This document shows positions 1 through 6,133 of a DNA stretch of 8,199 nt, in pieces. The DNA is taken from contig CAJVXG010000064.1 of the NCBI GenBank assembly GCA_913009215.1, positions 1 to 8,199 of the forward strand. Direction: 5' to 3'. How positions within the stretch are numbered: position 1 is the stretch's first letter; each line of letters begins with the position of its first letter. This DNA comes from an uncultured Gammaproteobacteria bacterium. GTDB lineage: Bacteria; Pseudomonadota; Gammaproteobacteria; Acidiferrobacterales; CAJVXG01. The notes under the pieces were generated by a model. The model worked only from the letters and a program-made list of their open reading frames with translations, made no database searches and was not told the origin of the DNA. The position numbers were made by a program, and so were the translations under genes.

Positions 1-156
1 TATAGTTCCTTGTCCCTTGCCTTTGTAGTTCCACAGAGTGTACTTTTTCACTACATCAATAGTACCCCGCCTTTTGTTAATGCCTTGCAGACATCATTGA
101 CGGCATTTACCCACTTCAGGCCCCCAGCCTAAGCAAGACCCGTATTGTTTTACCTT

Positions 157-175
157 ACACCAGCTGTGTTGGTGT
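157..175. promoter_or_regulatory. Short inverted repeat upstream of the multicopper oxidase gene
   Basis: ACACCA (157-162) and TGGTGT (170-175) are exact reverse complements around a 7-nt centre. They lie about 28 bp before the oxidase start, so the repeat could be an operator or a leader hairpin. The rest of 1-202 shows no gene I can support. An AT-rich TATATT at 185-190 could serve as a -10 element, but I see no good -35 at 16-19 bp from it. The dyad does not clearly match a CueR or CopR copper box, so no regulator is assigned. Confidence 0.3.
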
Positions 176-195
176 GCCTGTTTATATATTGTTTT

Positions 196-199
196 GGAG
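196..199 (+). promoter_or_regulatory. Ribosome binding site of the oxidase; favours the second ATG
   Basis: GGAG ends 3 nt before the ATG at 203 and 6 nt before the adjacent ATG at 206. The second spacing is closer to normal, so translation may really begin at 206. This changes the protein by one residue in a leader that is removed anyway. Confidence 0.55.
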
Positions 200-202
200 T
201 AA

Positions 203-1522
203 ATGATGACTGCAAAAGAGCATGAGAATGATCTGGAGATGGCGAATTCGGATGAAGAGCAAGACTCCACGGATAGCAATCCAACGACGCGACGAAGTTT
301 TCTGAAGAAGGCTGTGGCAATCACTGGTGGTGCTATAGCGGCCAGCACTGCCCTGGGTGCGCAGGCGGCGTCCAGGACTGCTTCGCATGCCGGGCATGGA
401 GCGCATATGCATCAGGGCAATAAATACGGCAGCATGATGTTTATGAAAAATCACAAGATGAAACCGGGCAACATTATTAACCCGCCCGGTTCGCCTGCGG
501 ATCATGAGGTGAACTACAAGGAATTTGATATCGAAATCAATATTTTTAAACATGAGATATTGCCCGGTGTCAAAATTCATATGTTCGCCTTTAATGGCCA
601 GGTGCCGGGGCCGGAATTTCATGTCACCGAAGGTGACTGGATCAAGGTCAATTTCACCAATAAAACGGAGGAGATGCACACCATCCACTGGCACGGCATC
701 ACTTTGCCGTACACCATGGATGGCGTACCCATGGTGACGCAGGATCCGGTGCACCCTGGTGATACCTTTGTTTATCGCTTTCAGGCCAAGCCCTCCGGTA
801 CCCGCTGGTATCATTGTCACTGGGGAACGCCCTTGCATGCCAGTCATGCCATGCACGGCGCCTTTATTGTGCATCGTAAAAACGAACCATTAAAGAAGCG
901 GTTTCCATACGCGCGCGATTACACCCTGGTGCTGGAGGCCTGGGATATCAATTTTGCCCGCGAGGAAATGAACGGCCTGCTTGAGGGCATGAAAGAAGTC
1001 AATTTATTAATGCGCCAGGGCAAGCTGGATCCGATTACGCATGGCTTTTTTCGTGATTACAAGGAATTTCTCGAAGCCGTCAAAACCGGAAAATATATAC
1101 CGCCATACATACAGAGCCGCTCTTCGGGTGTGCCCGTTAATTTCAACTTCTTCGGCATCAATGGAAAATCCTATCCGGCGACCAAACGTATCGGTATCAA
1201 GCAGGGTGAGTGGATCCGGGTGCGAATGATCAATGCCGGTGGCGCCAGTCATCATATGCACCTGCATGGCCATGATTTCTGGTGGGTGGCACAGGACGGT
1301 AACGATCTGCCCGAGCCACGGCGGCTGAATACAGTGCATGTCGAACCCGGCGCAACCTATGATGTCATGGTCTATGGTGACAATCCGGGGTTCTGGACCT
1401 GGCATGACCATAATACCCTGCAGGCGCGAAATAATGGCATTTACCCGGGCGGTATGTTGACCGTGCTGGCCTATGAAGACTTCACGCCTACTTATGTCCC
1501 ATCGGTATCGGTAGACCAGTAA
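203..1522 (+). CDS. Tat-exported two-domain multicopper oxidase with type 1 copper in the N-terminal domain
   Basis: Predicted periplasmic copper oxidase coupling one-electron oxidation of a substrate (Cu(I), another metal, or a phenolic/redox protein) to oxygen reduction. A long acidic n-region precedes a twin-arginine signal (R30-R31-S-F-L-K-K, Ala-rich h-region, AQA cleavage near 55). The mature N-terminus is His/Met-rich (H62, H65, H68, H70, M69, M78, M79, M81), as in copper-handling oxidases. All four His-x-His trinuclear-cluster motifs are present: H162-W-H164, H204-C-H206, H353-L-H355 and H401-D-H403. The type 1 site can be assembled in domain 1 from H159, C205, H212 and M217. In domain 2 the Cys position is D402, so no second type 1 site is expected. 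At 439 residues it is shorter than three-domain CopA/PcoA-type enzymes (about 600). It is first in a unit with a barrel and a His-rich protein, and its stop is 21 bp before the next start. The substrate is unknown. I avoided a copA or nirK symbol because the domain plan differs from CopA and the trinuclear His set is not that of nitrite reductase. Family call is strong; substrate is not. Confidence 0.93.
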   Translation: MMTAKEHENDLEMANSDEEQDSTDSNPTTRRSFLKKAVAITGGAIAASTALGAQAASRTASHAGHGAHMHQGNKYGSMMFMKNHKMKPGNIINPPGSPADHEVNYKEFDIEINIFKHEILPGVKIHMFAFNGQVPGPEFHVTEGDWIKVNFTNKTEEMHTIHWHGITLPYTMDGVPMVTQDPVHPGDTFVYRFQAKPSGTRWYHCHWGTPLHASHAMHGAFIVHRKNEPLKKRFPYARDYTLVLEAWDINFAREEMNGLLEGMKEVNLLMRQGKLDPITHGFFRDYKEFLEAVKTGKYIPPYIQSRSSGVPVNFNFFGINGKSYPATKRIGIKQGEWIRVRMINAGGASHHMHLHGHDFWWVAQDGNDLPEPRRLNTVHVEPGATYDVMVYGDNPGFWTWHDHNTLQARNNGIYPGGMLTVLAYEDFTPTYVPSVSVDQ

Positions 1523-1543
1523 CGATTTGAATGAGGAAGAAAA

Positions 1544-2761
1544 ATGAAACGTTTAAGATTTTTATTACCGGGCTATATGGTAGCCATCATAATGACCTTG
1601 ATAACACCGTTGGTGCAGGCACTGGAAGTGGATCGCGAAGTCAGTCCCCGGCTGACACTGGGCGGTCGTCTTATTGCCACGCCATTCTATGCCACCACCA
1701 AGGGCGCCCCTGGAATCAGGGACGGCAGCCAGAGCCAGGTGGATATTTCCGACTCGGGCCTGTTGTTTCGTTTTGACAAACGTATCTACAGCAATAAGGC
1801 CATTGCTGGCGCGATCGTTGGCTTTACCAAACCGGATCAGGACGATGATCTGAAAGACGATGTCTATTTTCATCACCTCTATGGATTCCTGCAGAGCCAG
1901 CGATTCCAGGTGGTGTTGGGCCGGACGCGCTTGCGTAACACCTTGCTGGAATTCCCTACCTTGCGTGACGATGATCTGATCGACTATACCCATGTACCCA
2001 ATGCGTCATCGTTTGCCGAGAATGACCAGTACCAGATATTTGGTACCCAGATGGCCTTTGACTGGTATCTCGATAATCGCAACAACGCCATTTCGGTCTG
2101 GCTCAGCGGTCGCATGGAAACAGATTTGGCGGGAAAGCCATTGCAGGAATTTAACCTGAACACCTTTGGGTTTGGCTGGAACTATCAGGTTTCGGAAGAT
2201 ATGCAGTATGTCAAACGCTTGCGTCAGGCCGGCGTCTATCTGGAAACACAAAAGATTGATGTAAATACCGGTGACAATAGTATGAACGCCATTATTGCCG
2301 GTGCCGAATGGAACCTGAATCTGAATCCGCCAAAGAGCTGGTCGGTGGCGCTGCAGGCGATTTATAACGAAGGTATCGATGGTGCTACCATTGCTACTCA
2401 TATTGGTCGGGCACGCTCAAAGTACAGAGCAGTGACTATGGCATTGCGCTATACCTCCCGCCCTAAATTGTTGACTCGTTCGCAGACCGCTATCATTTTT
2501 GGCTACAAGGATTTTTCCGGGTTCTCTAACGCCAGCCAATACAGTATTGCACCTAGTTATGTTTATCGTCTGGGCCAGGGGATCGATCTGGTGGCACAGT
2601 ATATTTACACTAAACGTGATAGTGCGCTGGCAGTGGCTACGGGTACAGAGCGTGAACATGTACTCCAGGCCGGTATTGTTTTCAGTTTTAGCAAGAGGTT
2701 TGATGACAATATTGGTGAGCGGGATTCCATTCTGAACATTGAACACGGTTATATTCGTTAA
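1544..2761 (+). CDS. Putative outer-membrane beta-barrel (porin-like) protein
   Basis: A 405-residue protein with a Sec signal peptide (MKRLRF, then a hydrophobic stretch, cleavage probably after VQA near residue 26). The mature part consists of alternating polar/hydrophobic strands rich in aromatic residues and Gly, separated by acidic or Asn-rich turns (for example around 99-107 and 170-176), as in outer-membrane barrels. The last strand, LQAGIVFSFSKRF, has the look of a barrel-assembly signal, but a polar tail of about 19 residues follows instead of a terminal Phe. The start has a Shine-Dalgarno-like GAGGAAGA at 1533-1540. Encoded between a multicopper oxidase and a His-rich secreted protein, it may form a metal or substrate pore, or anchor the oxidase at the outer membrane in the way CopB/PcoB accompanies CopA. 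That is analogy, not detected homology. I do not recognise the exact family; a generic porin or alginate/phosphate-type porin relative is possible. Confidence 0.75.
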   Translation: MKRLRFLLPGYMVAIIMTLITPLVQALEVDREVSPRLTLGGRLIATPFYATTKGAPGIRDGSQSQVDISDSGLLFRFDKRIYSNKAIAGAIVGFTKPDQDDDLKDDVYFHHLYGFLQSQRFQVVLGRTRLRNTLLEFPTLRDDDLIDYTHVPNASSFAENDQYQIFGTQMAFDWYLDNRNNAISVWLSGRMETDLAGKPLQEFNLNTFGFGWNYQVSEDMQYVKRLRQAGVYLETQKIDVNTGDNSMNAIIAGAEWNLNLNPPKSWSVALQAIYNEGIDGATIATHIGRARSKYRAVTMALRYTSRPKLLTRSQTAIIFGYKDFSGFSNASQYSIAPSYVYRLGQGIDLVAQYIYTKRDSALAVATGTEREHVLQAGIVFSFSKRFDDNIGERDSILNIEHGYIR

Positions 2762-2768
2762 GGGGAGG
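2761..2768 (+). promoter_or_regulatory. Strong ribosome binding site that sets the His-rich protein start
   Basis: AGGGGAGG overlaps the last base of the preceding stop codon and lies 5 nt before the ATG at 2774. A GTG at 2768, in the same frame, falls inside this site and is therefore unlikely to be the real start. Confidence 0.7.
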
Positions 2769-2773
2769 TGGAG

Positions 2774-3175
2774 ATGAAAATACAGATATTGCAATGGAGT
2801 TTGATAGTGGCTCTGGGCGTTGTGGTGCTCCCTGTATTGGCTGCTAAAACAGACCAGCACAAACAGCATCAACAGCCATCAAAGAAGATTATGCGTGGCA
2901 AAATGGATCATAAGCAACACCAACCCAGGCGAAGCGGTGGTCTGAAGGTCTTGTCCAGGATGCCGGACAGCGGCAAGTCACGGGAGGCCGGTTTTGATGG
3001 TCGCTATGCCATGGAGTCGACCACGGTGCCATCGAAGATGGCGAATCGATGCGCCTTGGCCAGTCGTGGCATTATTATGCTGGATAACCGGTCCTGGAAG
3101 TTATGTGGTGGTAAACCAGGAAGCACCCCATCAGCGCCAATAAAGGCAAGAAAAGCCAAACATCATCGTCATTAG
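2774..3175 (+). CDS. Small secreted His-rich protein of unknown function
   Basis: A 133-residue protein with a signal peptide (hydrophobic 5-22, cleavage probably at VLA-A near residue 23). Three parts follow. Residues 25-53 are polar and basic with repeated His (H29, H32, H46, H49) among Gln and Lys. Residues 57-114 form a more ordered segment with GFDGRY near 73-78, C93 in an NRCALASRG stretch, and C111 in KLCGGK. The tail is basic and ends H130-H131-R-H133. The spaced His residues and two Cys suggest metal binding, perhaps copper delivery to or buffering for the oxidase two genes upstream, or a disulfide-stabilised fold. This is inference. The gene begins 12 bp after the barrel gene, so co-transcription is likely. 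I do not recognise the family. The predicted protein is very basic, unusual for a secreted copper chaperone. Confidence 0.72.
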   Translation: MKIQILQWSLIVALGVVVLPVLAAKTDQHKQHQQPSKKIMRGKMDHKQHQPRRSGGLKVLSRMPDSGKSREAGFDGRYAMESTTVPSKMANRCALASRGIIMLDNRSWKLCGGKPGSTPSAPIKARKAKHHRH

Positions 3176-3183
3176 GTAATAAA

Positions 3184-3220
3184 CGGTTGACGGGCCCCGT
3201 CAGGTGGCCCCGTCAAACCG
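3184..3220 (+). terminator. Imperfect GC-rich hairpin, probable terminator or processing site
   Basis: CGGTTGACGGGCC (3184-3196) pairs with GGCCCCGTCAAACCG (3206-3220), with two single-base bulges and a loop of about 9 nt. It starts 9 bp after the stop of the His-rich gene. The sequence after it is T-rich (TGGTTTGCTATTTATTGCTT) but has no clean T run, so termination may be partial. That would let the cytochrome gene at 3289 be expressed at a lower level from the same transcript. A possible -10 element, TACAAT, lies at 3254-3259 without a convincing -35. Confidence 0.6.
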
Positions 3221-3288
3221 TGGTTTGCTATTTATTGCTTCTCTTCGGGCCGGTACAATCTGTGCTGGTCTGGAAAGAGCTATAAATT

Positions 3289-3822
3289 ATGGGATTCAGG
3301 ATACGATTTTTCGTACTGTGTTTGTTACTGGCACTTGGGGCCTGTCAGCAATCTGATCAGGATGCCGGACCTGTAGATGCGCAGCCCAATGACGTTACCC
3401 AGTTACGGATGCGCCATTTCCCGGCCGAACGGGTGGCGCGCGGTGCCAGGCTGTTCAAGCAGCATTGTGCCCAGTGCCATGGCCCCGAAGCCCAGGGTCA
3501 CCCGAGCTGGCAAACCCCAAGCATGAAATACGCGGCGGCGCCACCGCTCAATGGTACCGGCAACGACTGGAAACGATCCCGCGTTGAGCTGATTTTTACT
3601 ATTCTGAATGGCGCCAGCAGGGATGGAGTGGCGGTGATGCCGCCGTGGAAAAACCGATTGAGTCGCCGTGATACCGAAGATCTGATGATCTGGTTCCAGG
3701 CCCTGTGGCCCGCAGAGGTATACAAGAAGTGGCTTGAGGACAACCCCGATAATCTGATGGCCAGTTCGGATAAGGCCAAAAAGCCAAAAACAGGCAAAAC
3801 CATGGAGAAAAACAGCCAATAA
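3289..3822 (+). CDS. Lipoprotein monohaem c-type cytochrome
   Basis: A 177-residue electron carrier. The N-terminus has a lipoprotein signal (hydrophobic 7-17, lipobox LGAC with C19 as the lipidated residue). The +2 residue is Gln rather than Asp, which in enterobacteria favours outer-membrane sorting. A class I cytochrome c domain spans about 45-142: haem-binding C60-A-Q-C63-H64 inside the usual GARLFKQHCAQCHG context, and a probable axial Met at 117 in VAVMPPWK. The domain closes with a helix, DTEDLMIWFQALWP, typical of this fold. The tail from about 155 is Lys-rich and looks disordered. It sits 113 bp after the His-rich gene, beyond a bulged hairpin, so it is either in the same operon with reduced read-through or has its own promoter. 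It could donate electrons to, or accept them from, the multicopper oxidase. That pairing is inferred from neighbourhood only. Confidence 0.9.
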   Translation: MGFRIRFFVLCLLLALGACQQSDQDAGPVDAQPNDVTQLRMRHFPAERVARGARLFKQHCAQCHGPEAQGHPSWQTPSMKYAAAPPLNGTGNDWKRSRVELIFTILNGASRDGVAVMPPWKNRLSRRDTEDLMIWFQALWPAEVYKKWLEDNPDNLMASSDKAKKPKTGKTMEKNSQ

Positions 3823-4002
3823 TGCTCCCTGGTCCGTCCAGGCAGATATCTGTCCTTAACAGTAAATCACCCCCTCCTCGCTACTTAAGTCATTGAATTT
3901 TCATGTAAATGGCCAGTGATCTATTGACCGCATAAGAACTGTCAGCTAAACAGAATGTATAGGATTCAGGTTTTTTGGCAGGTTTGTTGCATAAATACCC
4001 AC

Positions 4003-4022
4003 ATATATAACCGGTTATATAT
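4003..4022. promoter_or_regulatory. Perfect 20-bp palindrome, candidate operator
   Basis: The half-site ATATATAACC is followed directly by its exact reverse complement GGTTATATAT, with no spacer. It lies 104 bp before the TonB receptor start in an otherwise gene-free region. Perfect dyads of this size are typical binding sites for dimeric regulators. I could not match it to a Fur box or another named site. A cruciform or RNA hairpin is an alternative, but the stem is mostly A-T. Confidence 0.5.
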
Positions 4023-4025
4023 AAT
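4020..4025 (+). promoter_or_regulatory. Possible -10 element for the receptor operon
   Basis: TATAAT matches the sigma-70 -10 consensus and overlaps the right edge of the palindrome, so a protein bound there would directly affect transcription. No good -35 is found 16-18 bp upstream (the positions read about ACCCAC), so an activator-dependent or weak promoter is the best reading. A second candidate, TATAAC at 4006-4011 with TTGTTG at 3984-3989 (16-bp spacer), is similarly weak. Confidence 0.3.
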
Positions 4026-4125
4026 AAGTCTTGATAATTATGGGCCAGGGACCAGGCCGGCTGTTGGGACGGTAGCAGTGTTAAATCAAAAATAAAATAG
4101 TGACAACCATGGATCGTGACCGCCA

Positions 4126-6123
4126 ATGAACAGGCCTCTTCTTTTACGAAACGGGAAAGCCGTTTTGGCTAGATATTTTGTTTTGGGTTTTTTGTTCTCC
4201 TTACCAATAAGCGTATTAGCCGATAGAAACGATGTCTTGACCGAAGACGATTATCTCGGCGATGTCCCTGTGGTGTTGTCGGCTACTCGTCTGAAACAAC
4301 CCCGTTCCGATGCACCGGCGGCAATTACGGTCATAGACCGTAAAATGATCGAGGCCTCGGGCGCAATAGAGATTCCCGACCTGTTCCGTCTGGTTCCCGG
4401 ATTCCAGGTATTGCGCGATGAGGATCAGCGCATTGCCGTGACCTATCATGGTTTCTCGGACAACCTCGCCCGGCGTCTGCAGGTACTGATCGATGGCCGT
4501 TCGGTATATTCCCCGTTTCTTGGTGGTGTTGATTGGGTTAATCTACCCATTGCTATTGAGGATATTGAGCGTATTGAGGTGATACGGGGTCCGAGCTCGG
4601 CAACCTATGGATCCAATGCCTTTCTGGCGGTGGTGAACATCATTACCCGGCATCCCCTGGAAAGCAAAGGCAATACGCTGGTAACGACCACCGGTGATTT
4701 GGGTACCCGCAAGGTGTTGTATCGGCAGGGTGGTGCCGCCGGGAAATTCGCCTATCGTTTCAGTGTCGGTTATCGCGAAGATGAGGGCATTCTGAATCTG
4801 CATGATGGGAAGGAGATTAATTTATTAACCTTCCGCGGGGAACATCAGTTTGATGCCAAAAATACCCTGGATATCCAGTTTGGTGTCAATAATGGTGACC
4901 AACAAACGGGCGATGGCAGTCAGAGCAATCCCTTCCGTGGCACTAAAACAAAAACAAATTTTCAGCAGGTCTTATGGCGTCATATTGTCAGCAACGATGA
5001 GGAATTTACTATACAGTTCTACCGTAATTATACTGATCTGAAAGACGAATATATTGCCACCATCGGTTTTTTAAATTTGCTCAATATTGAGAGTTATACT
5101 ACGGAGCGATTCAATCTCGAATTTGTCCATAAACTGAAACCATCAAGGAATCTGCGTCTGGTCTGGGGTGCGGAGACACGGCTGGACCGAAACCGGGCCG
5201 AGGGCTGGTTTAATACCAAAAAATATCGTAGCAATAATACCAAGCGCCTGTTTGCCAATGCCGAGTGGAGCTTCCATCCGAAGTGGATTATGAATGCCGG
5301 CGCCATGGTAGAAGATAATACGTATACCGGAACCAACCTGTCGCCCAGGGTGGCATTGAACTTCAAGGTTACGCCGCGACACACCTTTCGCTTTGCTGTG
5401 TCCCGTGCCTATCGCATTCCAGGGGCCTTTGAGGAGCGTGTCAATGCGGTGCTGAAGCTGGTTGATGGTACTCCGTTAGATATCCTGGCTCTTGCTGATG
5501 GTAACGCCCGGCCAGAGGAAATCACGGAAACCGAGATTGGTTATAGCGGCGAATTCCCGAAACAGAATACGCGTGTGGATTTCAAGCTATTTTACAGTCG
5601 TATCAAGGATGTAATAGTGCCTGCTACCGATAATGCCTTTCCGGACCTCCTCTTTGGCGATGGTCAGGCCGCTGTTTTTATCAATGGCGGCTCGGCCAGG
5701 ATTGGTGGCGCCGAGATAGAGATACAATGGAAGCCAACACGTAAAACCAGGATTCATGTCACCGCCTCCTATGCCAGGAATCGGGGGGATGCACTAACCG
5801 ACATTAACCCGGTTGCCGTGATTCCTACGGATCGGTCTACGCCAGTGTTGACACAGAGTGTCATGATCATGCACGAATTCCCCAGGCGCTGGCATGCCAG
5901 TGTCGCCTGGTACAAGGTATCCAAGGTGACTTACTTTGGTGCCGGTGACGATACCGGTGGCTACCATACCGCCGATTGGCGTATTGCGAAAAAATTGGGT
6001 CGGGGCAAAACCAGGGCGGAGATCGCGCTAACGGGACGCAATATCGGCAAGGAATATTTTGATTACAACAAGAACTATATTTTCAAGAAGCAATTTTATT
6101 TGACGCTCAAGCTTAATTTTTGA
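4126..6123 (+). CDS. TonB-dependent outer-membrane receptor
   Basis: A 665-residue outer-membrane transporter for energised uptake of an unidentified ligand. The signal peptide has a basic n-region (to R16), a hydrophobic core of about 17-31, and cleavage near A32. A plug domain spans about 46-180, with the typical SATRLKQPRSDAPAAITVID opening, the LVPGFQV segment, VLIDGRSVY, and IERIEVIRGPSSATYGSNA followed by VVNIITR. The remainder is a 22-strand-type barrel rich in aromatic residues, ending in FYLTLKLNF with the terminal Phe expected for assembly. The length is short for siderophore receptors and near that of colicin I/vitamin B12-type receptors. A TonB box is not obvious; the segment around VPVVLSA (47-53) is the best place to look. 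The start has only a weak ribosome binding site. It is first in a three-gene unit with a substrate-binding protein and a sensor kinase, so the ligand may also be sensed. Family certain, ligand unknown. Confidence 0.94.
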   Translation: MNRPLLLRNGKAVLARYFVLGFLFSLPISVLADRNDVLTEDDYLGDVPVVLSATRLKQPRSDAPAAITVIDRKMIEASGAIEIPDLFRLVPGFQVLRDEDQRIAVTYHGFSDNLARRLQVLIDGRSVYSPFLGGVDWVNLPIAIEDIERIEVIRGPSSATYGSNAFLAVVNIITRHPLESKGNTLVTTTGDLGTRKVLYRQGGAAGKFAYRFSVGYREDEGILNLHDGKEINLLTFRGEHQFDAKNTLDIQFGVNNGDQQTGDGSQSNPFRGTKTKTNFQQVLWRHIVSNDEEFTIQFYRNYTDLKDEYIATIGFLNLLNIESYTTERFNLEFVHKLKPSRNLRLVWGAETRLDRNRAEGWFNTKKYRSNNTKRLFANAEWSFHPKWIMNAGAMVEDNTYTGTNLSPRVALNFKVTPRHTFRFAVSRAYRIPGAFEERVNAVLKLVDGTPLDILALADGNARPEEITETEIGYSGEFPKQNTRVDFKLFYSRIKDVIVPATDNAFPDLLFGDGQAAVFINGGSARIGGAEIEIQWKPTRKTRIHVTASYARNRGDALTDINPVAVIPTDRSTPVLTQSVMIMHEFPRRWHASVAWYKVSKVTYFGAGDDTGGYHTADWRIAKKLGRGKTRAEIALTGRNIGKEYFDYNKNYIFKKQFYLTLKLNF

Positions 6124-6133
6124 TTTACAGACA

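Larger units (their letters stand above)
3823..4125. other. AT-rich intergenic region with probable control elements
   Basis: This 303-bp stretch has no supportable gene. Just after the cytochrome stop there is a small hairpin, CCTGG (3828-3832) with CCAGG (3838-3842), and an adjacent 10-bp palindrome CAGATATCTG (3843-3852). Neither is followed by a T run, so a standard terminator is not evident. The centre is AT-rich and contains a perfect palindrome at 4003-4022. A GC-richer patch (4039-4076) and an A-rich stretch (4082-4099) precede the receptor gene. Confidence 0.6.

Noticed and set aside
151..180. CueR or CopR copper-responsive operator upstream of the oxidase
   Set aside because: There is a 6-bp dyad, but the half-sites and the spacing to a promoter do not fit the sites I know, so no regulator can be named.
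182..874. Long antisense open frame of 230 codons
   Set aside because: It lies opposite the clearly real multicopper oxidase, has no recognisable domain, and its composition is what complementing the His-rich oxidase codons would give.
1403..1411. HDH in place of HCH read as an inactivating change in the oxidase
   Set aside because: A complete type 1 site is available in domain 1 (H159, C205, H212, M217), so the Cys in domain 2 is not needed and all trinuclear His are kept.
2941..3130. Frameshift within the His-rich gene
   Set aside because: The frame stays open from signal peptide to stop with coherent composition, and the alternative frame gives only a short stretch before a stop.
3828..3852. 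Intrinsic terminator after the cytochrome gene
   Set aside because: The stem is only 5 bp and the neighbouring palindrome is not followed by a T run, so it is noted as structure only.
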